Below the pieces are notes generated by a model that made no database searches, had not been told where the DNA came from, and saw only the letters and a program-made list of their open reading frames with translations. Both the position numbers and the translations under genes were made by a program. From contig NZ_JAVXZY010000002.1 of assembly GCF_032337115.1 (NCBI RefSeq), forward strand, positions 124,001 to 188,000: a DNA stretch of 64,000 bases. Direction: 5' to 3'. Positions within the stretch are counted from its first letter, which is position 1. Each line of letters starts with the position of its first letter. Source of the stretch: Roseateles_C aquae (GTDB taxonomy: Bacteria; Pseudomonadota; Gammaproteobacteria; Burkholderiales; Burkholderiaceae_C). This document shows, piece by piece, positions 17,281 through 29,170 of this stretch.

Positions 17281-17355
17281 AACCACAGAGACACGGAGAC
17301 ACAGAGCCAAAACGGAGCCCTGAGGATTGCTCTGTGTCTCTGTGACTCTGTGGTT
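17281..17355. repeat. CACAGAG-type inverted repeat, copy 1
   Basis: Two 26-base arms (17281-17306 and 17330-17355) are reverse complements of each other at 24 of 26 positions, with a 23-base loop. Each arm is built of repeated CACAGAG/GACAC words. The element fills most of the 98-bp space between pccB and pccA, its edge touching the pccA ribosome site, so it is transcribed as a long hairpin inside the operon messenger. A second copy with a related loop (shared CGGAGCC) lies at 46326-46406. I regard it as a dispersed palindromic element of the REP or small-MITE kind; no gene is inside. Confidence 0.85.
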
Positions 17356-17367
17356 GCAATGGGGTTA

Positions 17368-18892
<1,525 letters not shown>

Positions 18893-18900
<8 letters not shown>

Positions 18901-19933
18901 GGTGGTCTCCAAAGAACTGAGCCAGCAGCTCGCGCGCTGCCGTCGAGGGCGCAAGCCGGCCGGCTAGCACGCGCTCGGTGGTGTCATGAAGCGCCGCCCG
19001 CACGGCCGGCGCTTCGGAAAACTCGTGTTTCAGGCCAGCCTGAATGCGCTCCCACATCCAGGCCAGTGACTGCTGCTGGCGCTTCGCGGCGAAGCGCCCA
19101 TTGCCCTGCTGCAAGGCCTGGAATTGGCTGACGGCGGCCCAGAAACGGTCCAGCCCTTCGGCCTTCAGCGCGCTCAGCTGCATCACCTGCGCCTGCCATT
19201 GCAGCTGGTCGTAGGCGACATGATCGGGATGGTGGTGCAGGCCCAGAAGGCGCAGGGACGAGGCGATCTGCGCCTGGGCGCGGGTCGCGGCAGCGGCATC
19301 GATATCGGCCTTGTTGATCACCACCAGATCCGCAAGCTCCATCACGCCCTTCTTGATCGCCTGCAGATCGTCGCCGGCATTGGGCAGTTGCAGCAGCACA
19401 TACATATCGCTCATGCCGGCCACCGCGGTCTCGCTCTGGCCAACGCCTACGGTCTCGACGATGACGATGTCGTAGCCCGCCGCTTCGCAGACCAGCATGG
19501 CCTCGCGCGTTTTTTCTGCCACGCCACCCAGTGTGCCGCTGCTGGGGCTGGGGCGGATGTAGGCGCGCTCGTCCATCGACAGCCGCTCCATCCGCGTCTT
19601 GTCGCCCAGGATGGAACCACCGGACACGCTGCTGGACGGATCCACCGCCAGCACCGCCACCCGATGGCCGCGCTCGATCAGGAACAGGCCCAGCGCCTCG
19701 ATGAAGGTGCTCTTGCCCACACCGGGCACGCCCGAGATGCCCAGGCGCAGCGAGCGGCCGCTGTGCGGCAGCAGTTCGGTCAGCAGCGCATCAGCCGCCT
19801 GGCGATGATCGGCCCGGGTCGACTCCAGCAGCGTGATGGTCTTGGCAATGGCACGGCGCTGGGCCGGGCCTGGCGCACCCACAACAGCCTCAAAGAATGC
19901 GCTCTTTGGCATGGGCGCTGTCATTGGATGCAT
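18893..19933 (-). CDS. meaB: Methylmalonyl-CoA mutase-associated GTPase MeaB
   Basis: This is a 346-residue G3E-family GTPase that loads and protects the adenosylcobalamin cofactor of methylmalonyl-CoA mutase. It shows Walker A GVPGVGKST, AVLAVDPSSSVSGGSILGDKTRM, the switch region IVETVGVGQSE and the guanine specificity motif NKAD. The C-terminal dimerisation arm is present. The start is the first of three closely spaced methionines; none has a good ribosome site. It overlaps pccB by eight bases and is separated from scpA by 184 bases of hairpin-rich DNA. Confidence 0.94.
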
Positions 19934-19936
19934 CGT

Positions 19937-20117
19937 CTGCGGCAGTCCACCAGCACCCAGCCAGCGGCGCCCCAGGATCCGGCTCTGCCGGTCCTAGGGG
20001 CGCGCCCCCTTGAGGGGCTGAGCCTGGACTCAGACGCCTCGGCGTCTGTGCCTGGCGAAGAACCAGGCCGCAGGCCTGGTGCGGCCTGCAAGGCCGGCGA
20101 AGCCGGTAGGGGGTGGG
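19937..20117. other. Hairpin-rich spacer between scpA and meaB
   Basis: This spacer carries several exact stem-loops in a row: GCCCC/GGGGC around 20004-20018, CAGACGCC/GGCGTCTG at 20031-20048, ACCAGGCC/GGCCTGGT at 20062-20080 and CCGG/CCGG at 20094-20106. None is followed by a clear T-run, so a simple terminator is unlikely. They could set the ratio of mutase to downstream proteins or be the remains of an intergenic repeat family. Confidence 0.45.
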
Positions 20118-22283
<2,166 letters not shown>

Positions 22284-22322
22284 GGCAAAACTCCTTCAGA
22301 CCTGCCATCATAGCCGGTCAAT

Positions 22323-22340
22323 CATTCATAATTATGAATG
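22323..22340. promoter_or_regulatory. Perfect 18-bp palindrome, likely GntR operator
   Basis: CATTCATAATTATGAATG reads the same on both strands and stands out as AT-rich in GC-rich DNA. It lies 40 bp upstream of scpA and 132 bp upstream of the divergent GntR/FCD gene, where a repressor would block the scpA promoter; a TATGAT hexamer fits a -10 for scpA between it and the ATG. GntR-family operators are usually AT-rich palindromes of this size. Confidence 0.6.
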
Positions 22341-22355
22341 CAAACATGACTACAC

Positions 22356-22367
22356 TCTGACGTCAGA
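22356..22367. promoter_or_regulatory. Second short palindrome in the scpA-gntR gap
   Basis: TCTGACGTCAGA is an exact 12-bp palindrome 15 bp from the larger one. It could be a second regulator site or part of the gntR promoter region; its sequence is unrelated to the first palindrome. Confidence 0.3.
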
Positions 22368-22471
22368 CCGCTGCCGCTTTCACCCTTGCATCTCACCTAT
22401 GCCTACCCAGCAGCGGCACGCCTCAGCCCCTCGACCATAGCGCCCGCGCCGCCACACGTCACTGTCTACCG

Positions 22472-23155
22472 ATGAACGCCATGCCCCAGGCCAGCCTCAC
22501 CCGCCGCGCCCTCTACGAGGACGTGGCCGAGCATCTGCGCCAGCAGATCTTTGGCCGCCAGCTGGAACCGGGGGCCTGGATCGACGAGCTGCAGCTCTGC
22601 GCCGAACTGGGCATCAGCCGCACGCCACTGCGCGAGGCGTTGAAGGTGCTGGCCGCCGAAGGCCTGGTGACGATGAAGGTGCGCCGCGGCGCCTATGTGA
22701 CCGAGATGTCAGAGCAGGATGTGCGCGAGGCCTACGAGCTGCTCTCACTGCTGGAGAGCGACGCTGCCGCCCGGGTCGCAGCCCAGGCCGAGCCCGCCGC
22801 CCTGGCCCGCTTGCAGGCCTTGCACCAAGAGCTGGAGGCGCAAATCGATCAGCACGACGCCTTCTTTCGCGCCAACGAAGACTTCCATATGGCCTTGCTC
22901 GCGCTGGAAGGCAATCGCTGGCGCCAGCAGATCGTCAACGATCTGCGCCGGGTGATGAAGCTGAACCGCCACCACTCGCTGTTCAAGCGCGGCCGGCTGG
23001 AGGAATCGCTGCAGGAGCATCGCGAGCTGATGCAGGCGCTGATGGCCGGTGAGGCCGAGCGCACGCGCAGTCTGATGGCCCGGCATTTCGCCAACGGCCT
23101 GGCCGCCACACGCGGCGCGCCGGCGCAGCTCAGCGGCGGCGCGAAATCAGCTTGA
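22472..23155 (+). CDS. GntR-family (FadR/FCD) transcriptional regulator
   Basis: This is a 227-residue regulator. The N-terminal winged helix (residues 10-75) contains LRQQIFGRQLEPGAWIDE and the recognition helix region LGISRTPLREALKVLAAEGLV. The C-terminal all-helical FCD domain (about 85-210) shows metal-ligand positions such as ANEDFHMALL and EHRELMQAL. Divergence from scpA suggests that it controls propionyl-CoA breakdown in response to an acyl-CoA or organic acid. Its last 26 bases overlap the end of the convergent acyltransferase gene. Confidence 0.88.
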   Translation: MNAMPQASLTRRALYEDVAEHLRQQIFGRQLEPGAWIDELQLCAELGISRTPLREALKVLAAEGLVTMKVRRGAYVTEMSEQDVREAYELLSLLESDAAARVAAQAEPAALARLQALHQELEAQIDQHDAFFRANEDFHMALLALEGNRWRQQIVNDLRRVMKLNRHHSLFKRGRLEESLQEHRELMQALMAGEAERTRSLMARHFANGLAATRGAPAQLSGGAKSA

Positions 23156-23636
23156 GCGGCGAACCGGCGTACACGCCGTAGGGCTCGAGCACGCCCTTGA
23201 CCACCGAGCCGGCGGTCACCACAGCGCCCTGGCCGATGCGCGCCCCTTCCAGAATTGTGCAGTTGGCGCCGATCCAGACATCGTCCTCGATGACGATGCC
23301 CGGCCGAGGATTGAACAGCGTGCCGGGCGGCACGAAGCCTTGCTCGCGAATCGGCACGTCCTTCTTCATATAGGCGTGGGTCACCGGCGAGATCACCGTG
23401 TTGGCCGCGATCAGGCATTTGGCGCCGATCTTGACGCCGTTGCCGGTGTAGATGGCGACGCCGACATTGATCGCGGTGTCATCGCCGATCTCGCAATCAC
23501 CGCTGCCACCGGCCGGCTTGATCTTGACGAAGGAGTCGATGCTGGCGCGTTCGCCGATGATGATCTTGGAGCCGCGGACCGAGTCCTCGATATCGGCGAA
23601 ACGGGAAATCTTGGCGCTCTCGGCAATGATCAGCAT
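23130..23636 (-). CDS. Left-handed beta-helix (hexapeptide) acyltransferase
   Basis: The 168-residue protein consists almost wholly of hexapeptide turns (IGERASIDSF, IGDDTAINVG, IGAKCLIAAN, IEDDVWIGANCTILEGARIGQGAVVTAGSVV), the fold of acetyltransferases such as those modifying sugars or O-antigens. The loop with histidine (VISPVTHAYMKKDVP) is where the catalytic histidine lies in the maltose/galactoside acetyltransferase group. Being the last gene of the CDP-sugar operon, it probably acylates a sugar or glycan. Its 3' end overlaps the convergent gntR gene. Confidence 0.8.
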   Translation of the reverse strand: MLIIAESAKISRFADIEDSVRGSKIIIGERASIDSFVKIKPAGGSGDCEIGDDTAINVGVAIYTGNGVKIGAKCLIAANTVISPVTHAYMKKDVPIREQGFVPPGTLFNPRPGIVIEDDVWIGANCTILEGARIGQGAVVTAGSVVKGVLEPYGVYAGSPLKLISRRR

Positions 23637-23663
23637 GGGCTGGATAAATGAATATTCGGTGGA

Positions 23664-24671
23664 TCAGGTCGGCGCCTGGGTGCTGGCTGCCGCAGCGGCA
23701 GCGGCTTGGGCAGCGGCCTGAGCGGCGGCATCCTGGGCCTGATTGATCTCGAACATGGCCTTGGTGTAGAGGTTGATGTTCGGCAGGCGCAGCTGCGAGA
23801 AGAAGTGGTACAGCACCTTGGTCAGATCGTACTGGCTGGGTTCGCGCATCTCGGCCTCGAAGTCCAGCACGAAGTGCAGGCGGTTGACGATCATGCGCTG
23901 CATGATCAAGAGGCGCTGGGCATCGTTGATCTGATTGGCTTCGAGCAGCAGCGTGGCGAACTGCATCAACCGGCGGCACTGGAAGACATAGCGATCAGCG
24001 GCCTCGGGCGGCAGCTTGATCTTGTACTTCACATCGTCGACACCGGCGGTGTAGAGCAACTGGTCGGGCACCGTGCGGATGCCATTGAGCAGCATCTGGC
24101 GCAGCAGCAGGTATTCGTCGTCGCCGGTGGTGTTGGACGGATCGGCAAACCACAGCACGGTCGAGCGGCGATGCAGACCGTAGAACATGCTGTGCGGCAT
24201 GGTGTTGAAGAAGCCCATCACATCGGCGAAGCGGTCATCGCCGGTCATCAGCGGCAGATTGGCCACGCCCTTGTGGTTGTGCGCGCGGAAGTCGCGGTAG
24301 AAACCGGTCATCACCGTGCCGACCTTGTGCTGCAGATGGGTCTCAACGCAGACCTTGACGAAGTCCGGGTCCCATTCATCGTCGTCGGCCGCCCACATGA
24401 AGAAGTCCGAGGTCGACTTCTCCAGCACGTACTTGAAGTTGTTGACCAGGCCGATGTTCTCGCTCTGGTGCGTGACCTTGATGCGCGGATCACGGCGTGC
24501 ACATTCGTCCAGCAGCGGGCGAACGATCTCGTTGGTCGAGCAGTTGTTGGAGACGACGATCTCCAGGTTCTGGTAGTTCTGCGCCGCCAGTTGCTTGAGG
24601 GTGCGCAGCACGCCGTCAGGCCGGTTGTAGGTCGGGACACCGATGCTGACGGTAGGCTGCGAGCTGCTCAT
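23664..24671 (-). CDS. GT2-family glycosyltransferase
   Basis: This is a 335-residue GT-A fold glycosyltransferase. It begins VSIGVPTYNRPDGVLRTL, followed by NLEIVVSNNCS and the metal-binding acidic motif AADDDEWDPD (about residues 110-119). The final 25 residues are an Ala/Gln run that looks like a flexible tail. No membrane segment is visible, so it is probably cytoplasmic. It lies between the CmcI-like gene and the hexapeptide acyltransferase and is likely to use the sugar made by the operon; acceptor unknown. Confidence 0.85.
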   Translation of the reverse strand: MSSSQPTVSIGVPTYNRPDGVLRTLKQLAAQNYQNLEIVVSNNCSTNEIVRPLLDECARRDPRIKVTHQSENIGLVNNFKYVLEKSTSDFFMWAADDDEWDPDFVKVCVETHLQHKVGTVMTGFYRDFRAHNHKGVANLPLMTGDDRFADVMGFFNTMPHSMFYGLHRRSTVLWFADPSNTTGDDEYLLLRQMLLNGIRTVPDQLLYTAGVDDVKYKIKLPPEAADRYVFQCRRLMQFATLLLEANQINDAQRLLIMQRMIVNRLHFVLDFEAEMREPSQYDLTKVLYHFFSQLRLPNINLYTKAMFEINQAQDAAAQAAAQAAAAAAASTQAPT

Positions 24672-24714
24672 GACGCGATTCCTGGCAAGACGTTGATCGA
24701 AGGGCGGCGGCGGC

Positions 24715-25467
24715 TCAGCGGCGACGCAGGAAGCCGTCCGGCGCCGAAGTGACCAGCAGGCGGTCTTCCACCGAGTGGTCGATCTCGAACTCGGGATGGC
24801 TCTTCAGGTATTCCCAGACTGCCGTCTTCGGGTTGTTGCCCTTGCCCCAGTAGCGGCCCGGCCATTCGGTCTCGGCCGGCATGTCCTCGACAAAGGTGTC
24901 GAACACAACGCAGTAGCTGCCGCTCGTCACCAAATCGGCATAGGCATTGAGCTCGCCGAGCACATGCTCATGGGTGTGGTTGGAGTCCAGGCAGACCAGC
25001 ACCTTTTGCTTGCCCTGGGCGGCGGCGCGCACCTGCGCCACCACCTCGGGCGCAATCGAGGAGCCCTCGATCATCTTGATGCGGTGCCCCAGCGGATGGG
25101 CCTCGATCTCGGCGCGGTTGTGCGGGCGGATTTCGATGTCCACGCCCAGCACCTCGCCGTGGCCGATCAGCTGCAGCATCGAGGCCGACAGGATCAGCGA
25201 ACCGCCATGGGCAATGCCGGTCTCGATGATCAGATCGGGCTTGACCTGCCAGATGATCTCCTGCATCGCCATCGCGTCCTGCGGCAGCTGGATCAGCGGG
25301 CGGCCGAGCCAGGAGAAGTTGTTCATGTACTTGCGCTCGAGCGCCATGGTGCGCCAGGCGTTGGACAGCGCACGAAACTCGGCATCGTCGTGCAGCTTCA
25401 TGATGCGCTGATGCTTTTCGTCGCGGTACTCAGGGTGCGCGGTAGGCGTGGTCTCGAGGTAGTTCAT
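24715..25467 (-). CDS. CmcI-like (cephalosporin hydroxylase family) SAM enzyme
   Basis: The 250-residue protein resembles the family named after CmcI, which adopts a class I methyltransferase fold. It shows LIIETGIAHGGSLILSASML (SAM-binding glycine loop), GEVLGVDIEIRPHN and VLVCLDSNHTHEHVLGEL, all typical. Family members are common in polysaccharide loci, where they are thought to methylate sugars; hydroxylation of cephalosporins is not implied. The start codon overlaps the stop of the reductase gene (ATGA), so it is coupled to the CDP-sugar operon. Confidence 0.8.
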   Translation of the reverse strand: MNYLETTPTAHPEYRDEKHQRIMKLHDDAEFRALSNAWRTMALERKYMNNFSWLGRPLIQLPQDAMAMQEIIWQVKPDLIIETGIAHGGSLILSASMLQLIGHGEVLGVDIEIRPHNRAEIEAHPLGHRIKMIEGSSIAPEVVAQVRAAAQGKQKVLVCLDSNHTHEHVLGELNAYADLVTSGSYCVVFDTFVEDMPAETEWPGRYWGKGNNPKTAVWEYLKSHPEFEIDHSVEDRLLVTSAPDGFLRRR

Positions 25468-26282
25468 GTCATCCCTTTGGCTTGTTTGAAGTCCGCTAGA
25501 AACTCAGGGAAGTAGACCGCAAAGGGTTGCGGACTAAAGCCCAAAAAACGCTGAATTCGGCCCGCATCTACGGCCCCGCTGCCCAGCACCGGAGCGCCCG
25601 CGGCGACCTCGCAGGCAAAGCCCATATGGCGCTGCAGCAGCTCGACGATCTGCCCATTGCTGACCGCCTCGCCGCTGCACACATTGAAGATGCCGCTGGC
25701 GTCGGCCAGCGCCAGGCCGGCCAGCATGGCCACGGCATCGTCCAGGGCCACATAGTCCTTGGCCGAGGCCAGCGCCGAGCGCAGCTGCACGCGGCCCGTG
25801 CGGCAGCCCTCGTCCAGCAGCTGGTCGATGAAGGTGTCCGGGTCGGCACGCAGGCCGACGACGTTGGACAGCCGCGCGATCTTCATCCGCGGTCCGCCGC
25901 TGTGCAGGCACAGCGATTCGCCCATCAGCTTGGAGAGGTTGTAGAGATCGCTGGGATCGGCCGGCGCCACGCTGAGCTTGGCCGACTCGTCGCTGGGGCC
26001 GTCAGCCCCGTAAACGCGGCTGCTGGACAGATAGGTCAGCGAATCGAACTGCCCGTGCTCCAGCAGGCGCTTCAAGAGGCAGACATGGGCCTCCACCGTC
26101 TCCAGCGGCTTGCTGCGAAAGTCAGCCGTCAGGCCCACCGCATAGACCACATGGCCCATGGGCTGCAGAAAATCGCTCTCGGCGCCGCGCTGCCAGGCCA
26201 GTACCTCATGCCCCTGCTCGCGCAGACGCTGCACCAGGCGCGCGCCGACGAAGCCGCCGGCGCCCATCACCGTCACACGCAT
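25464..26282 (-). CDS. NDP-sugar epimerase/reductase (extended SDR family)
   Basis: This is a 272-residue short-chain dehydrogenase with the nucleotide-binding loop GAGGFVGARLVQ, the serine-containing strand TYLSSSRVYG and the YxxxK catalytic pair in DLYNLSKLMGE. Its place after a CDP-glucose dehydratase, a 3,5-epimerase and a C-methyltransferase makes it the probable 4-ketoreductase finishing the sugar. The frame overlaps the next gene by four bases (ATGA) and starts seven bases after the methyltransferase stop. Confidence 0.8.
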   Translation of the reverse strand: MRVTVMGAGGFVGARLVQRLREQGHEVLAWQRGAESDFLQPMGHVVYAVGLTADFRSKPLETVEAHVCLLKRLLEHGQFDSLTYLSSSRVYGADGPSDESAKLSVAPADPSDLYNLSKLMGESLCLHSGGPRMKIARLSNVVGLRADPDTFIDQLLDEGCRTGRVQLRSALASAKDYVALDDAVAMLAGLALADASGIFNVCSGEAVSNGQIVELLQRHMGFACEVAAGAPVLGSGAVDAGRIQRFLGFSPQPFAVYFPEFLADFKQAKGMT

Positions 26283-26289
26283 CCGGGCC

Positions 26290-27513
26290 TCACAGCACTT
26301 TCAGCGCCGGGCTGGCAACGACAAAGCGCCCGCCCCATTCGCTGATCTGCGCGTAGCTGGAACGCACCTCGTCGGCAATATTCCAGGGCAGGATGATCAC
26401 GTAGTCGGGCCGGCGTTCGGCCAGGGCCTGCGGCGGCAGGATGGGGATGTGGCCGCCGGGCGTGTACTTGTGCTGCTTGGCGGCGGCGGCGTCGCAGATG
26501 AAGGCCAGCAGATCGGGCTTGACGCCGGCGTAGTTCAACAGCGTCATGCCCTTGGCGGCGGCGCCATAGGCGGCCACCGTTTTGCCGGCGGCCTGCTGCT
26601 CGAGCAGGAAGCGCAGCAGATTGTTCTTCAGCTCATTGGTGCTGGCCTGGAAGCGCTCGTAGCGCGCCAGCGTGTTCAGGCCGAAGTCACGCTCACGCTG
26701 CAGCATGGCGGCCACCGCCGGCGCATCGGCACGGGCGTCGTCGGCATGGCAGCCCCAGACACGCAGGCTGCCGCCGTGGGTGGGCAGCTCCTCGACATCG
26801 CAAACCCGCAGGCCGGCACGGGCGAACACGCTTTGCACCGCCGTCAGCGACAGGTAGGAGAAATGCTCGTGGTAGACGGTGTCGAACTGGGTCAGCTCGA
26901 TCAGGCGCATCAGGTGCGGGAACTCCAGCGTGATGCTGCCGCCGGCCTTCAGCGCGCGCTTCATGCCCAGCGTGAAGTCATTGATGTCCGGCACATGGGC
27001 ATAGACGTTGTTGCCGATGATCAGATCGGCCTGGCGCCCTTCCCCGGCCAGCCGGCTGCCCAGCTGCTCGCCAAAGAATTCGCGCAGCACCGGAATGCCC
27101 AGTGCCTCGGCGGCGGCGGCGGTGCTGGCGGTCGGCTCGATGCCCAGGCAGGGAATGCCGGCGGCGACGAAGTTCTTCAGCAGATAGCCATCGTTGGAGG
27201 CCAGCTCGATCACCTGGCTGCCGGCGTTCAAGCCCAGCCGTGCCGTCACCATCTCGCAATAGCGCTTGGCATGGGCCAGCCAGGAGCTGGAGGTTGACGA
27301 GAAATAGGCGTACTCGGTGTTGAACAGCGCATCGGCCTCGGTGTAGTCATCGGTCTGCACCAGCCAGCATTGCTCACAGACGAAGAGGCGCAGCGGATAG
27401 GTCGCCTCCGGCTTGTGCAGATCGGCGGCGTTCAGGTAGGCGTTCGAGGGTGGCGCATAGCCCAGGTCCAGGAAGACATGACTCAGCGCGTTCTGGCAGT
27501 GCCTGCATTTCAT
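26290..27513 (-). CDS. Zinc-finger sugar C-methyltransferase (TylC3/NovU type)
   Basis: The 407-residue protein has the three-part architecture of deoxysugar C-methyltransferases. An N-terminal zinc-binding domain has paired cysteines (CRHC near residues 3-6 and CEQC near 53-56); a central SAM domain has VIELASNDGYLLKNF; and the catalytic segment is FDTVYHEHFSYLSL. A C-terminal domain carries GAAAKGMTLLNY. Such enzymes add a methyl group to C3 (sometimes C4/C5) of a 4-keto-6-deoxy sugar. The ATG overlaps the epimerase stop by four bases. A longer upstream frame overlaps that gene and is not protein-like. Confidence 0.88.
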   Translation of the reverse strand: MKCRHCQNALSHVFLDLGYAPPSNAYLNAADLHKPEATYPLRLFVCEQCWLVQTDDYTEADALFNTEYAYFSSTSSSWLAHAKRYCEMVTARLGLNAGSQVIELASNDGYLLKNFVAAGIPCLGIEPTASTAAAAEALGIPVLREFFGEQLGSRLAGEGRQADLIIGNNVYAHVPDINDFTLGMKRALKAGGSITLEFPHLMRLIELTQFDTVYHEHFSYLSLTAVQSVFARAGLRVCDVEELPTHGGSLRVWGCHADDARADAPAVAAMLQRERDFGLNTLARYERFQASTNELKNNLLRFLLEQQAAGKTVAAYGAAAKGMTLLNYAGVKPDLLAFICDAAAAKQHKYTPGGHIPILPPQALAERRPDYVIILPWNIADEVRSSYAQISEWGGRFVVASPALKVL

Positions 27514-28061
27514 GGTGTCAGCCCTGAAAAGTCGGAGGAAAGTGGAGGATGTCCGGCGTCGCGCGGCGACAGGCCACGCACCGGCAGCGGCCAGGCGATG
27601 GCCGCGCGCGGCTCCTGGCAATGGACGCCGAACTCGGCCTCGGGGGCATAGGCGGCGGTGTGGAGGTAGAGCAGTTCGCTGTCCGGCTCCAGCACCTGGA
27701 AGCCATGGGCGCAACCCTCGGGAATGATCATCAGCCGGGCGTTTTGCGGGTCCAGCTCGACCGCATGCCAGCGCATGAAGGTCGGCGAGCCGTGGCGCAG
27801 GTCCAGCGCCACATCGAGCACACGGCCGCGCAGGCAGCGCACCAGCTTCATCTCGGCGGCGTTGCCGCGCTGCAGATGCATGCCGCGCACGGTGCCGACG
27901 TCGGTGGTGCGCGAGTGATTGATCTGCACGATGCGCCGGCCTTGCAGCGCTGGCGCCAGCGCCTGCTCGCAGAACAGGCGGCCAAAGGCGCCGCGGGCGT
28001 CCTGCCGGTAGTCGGTCTCGGCGATCCGCACACCGGCGATCGGCGTATCGAGCAGTCTCAT
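27510..28061 (-). CDS. RmlC-like 3,5-epimerase for a 4-keto-6-deoxy sugar
   Basis: This 183-residue cupin of the dTDP-4-dehydrorhamnose 3,5-epimerase family has GAFGRLFCEQ, the catalytic histidine in RGMHLQ and IIPEGCAHGFQVLEPDSELLYLHT with the conserved aspartate and tyrosine. Since the neighbours make CDP-linked sugar, its substrate is probably CDP-4-keto-6-deoxyglucose rather than the dTDP form. ATGA overlaps with both neighbours show tight coupling. Confidence 0.88.
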   Translation of the reverse strand: MRLLDTPIAGVRIAETDYRQDARGAFGRLFCEQALAPALQGRRIVQINHSRTTDVGTVRGMHLQRGNAAEMKLVRCLRGRVLDVALDLRHGSPTFMRWHAVELDPQNARLMIIPEGCAHGFQVLEPDSELLYLHTAAYAPEAEFGVHCQEPRAAIAWPLPVRGLSPRDAGHPPLSSDFSGLTP

Positions 28062-29170
28062 GCGCCGCCCGCCCAGGCGCGGCCGAGCGCGCGGGCATCG
28101 GCCAGATAGGCTTGCAGCTGACGCTGGCTGAGGTCGGCGCCCTGGCTGCGCCAGCCCTGATACCAGGCGGCCGTGGCGGCCAAGGCCTGATCCAGGGCCC
28201 AGATCGGTTCCCAGCCCAGTTCGCTGCGCGCGCGGGCGCTGTCCAGCATCAAGAGTTGGGCCTCGTGAACCTGGGCCGTCGCATCAACCTGCCAGCGCAG
28301 CGCCGGCCAGTGGGCCTGCATGCGCGTCAGCACCTCCTGCACCGAACGGTTGCCGGCGGCATCGGGGCCGAAATTCCAGGCGCTGGCGGCGCTGGCCCGG
28401 CCGGCCAGCAGCTGCTCGGCCAGCAGCAGATAGCCGCTCAGCGATTCCAGCACATGCTGCCAGGGGCGGGTCGAGCGCGGTGCACGGATCAGCAGCTCCT
28501 GGCCGGCGTCCTGGGCCCGCACCAGATCCGGGATCAGCCGGTCGGCCGACCAGTCGCCACCGCCGATCACATTGCCGGCCCGCGCCGTGGCCAGCAGCGG
28601 CTGGCCCGGCTTGCCGAAGAAGGATTCGCGGTAGCTGGCGACCAGGATCTCGGTCGCCGCCTTGGAGGCGCTGTAGGGGTCATGCCCGCCCAGCGCATCG
28701 TTTTCGCGATAACCCCAGCACCATTCGCGGTTCTGGTAGCACTTGTCGGTGGTGACGACCAGGATGGCCCGCAGCGCCTCGGCATGGCGGCAGGCGTCCA
28801 GCAGATGGGCGGTGCCCATCACATTGGTGGACCAGGTCTCCAGCGGCTGGGCATAGGACTTGCGCACCAGCGGCTGGGCGGCCAGGTGCAGCACCAACTC
28901 GGGATTGATGGCCTTAACCCGCGCCGCCACCGCGGCCGCGTCGCGCAGGTCGATGCGGTGGTCGGGCATGTCGAGGCCCAGCAGCTGCCAGTGGCTGGGC
29001 TCGGTGTCCGGGTCCAGCGCTAGGCCATGGACCTCGGCGCCCAGGCCTTGCAGCCACAGCGCCAGCCAGCTGCCCTTGAAGCCGGTATGGCCGGTCAGCA
29101 GCACCCGGCGGCCGCGGAAGGTGCCGCCGAAGGCTTCAGTCGCAGCACTCATCGCCCGTGCCTCGTTCAT
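28058..29170 (-). CDS. rfbG: CDP-glucose 4,6-dehydratase
   Basis: This is a 370-residue extended SDR enzyme converting CDP-glucose to CDP-4-keto-6-deoxyglucose. It contains VLLTGHTGFKGSWLALWLQ (the NAD loop typical of RfbG), LVLHLAAQPLVRKSY, VVTTDKCYQNREW and the catalytic PYSASKAATE. The RPWQHVLESLSGYLLLAE segment is characteristic for the CDP-glucose rather than dTDP-glucose enzyme. The start overlaps the rfbF stop (ATGA). No rfbH-type 3-dehydrase for a 3,6-dideoxy sugar follows. Confidence 0.94.
   Translation of the reverse strand: MNEARAMSAATEAFGGTFRGRRVLLTGHTGFKGSWLALWLQGLGAEVHGLALDPDTEPSHWQLLGLDMPDHRIDLRDAAAVAARVKAINPELVLHLAAQPLVRKSYAQPLETWSTNVMGTAHLLDACRHAEALRAILVVTTDKCYQNREWCWGYRENDALGGHDPYSASKAATEILVASYRESFFGKPGQPLLATARAGNVIGGGDWSADRLIPDLVRAQDAGQELLIRAPRSTRPWQHVLESLSGYLLLAEQLLAGRASAASAWNFGPDAAGNRSVQEVLTRMQAHWPALRWQVDATAQVHEAQLLMLDSARARSELGWEPIWALDQALAATAAWYQGWRSQGADLSQRQLQAYLADARALGRAWAGGA

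Noticed and set aside
24715..25467. Antibiotic (cephalosporin) biosynthesis
   Set aside because: Only the family name suggests this; no beta-lactam genes are present and the context is glycan synthesis.
26290..28098. A 602-codon frame covering both methyltransferase and 3,5-epimerase regions
   Set aside because: Its upstream third is an out-of-frame reading of the epimerase gene; the real methyltransferase starts at the ATGA overlap at 27513.
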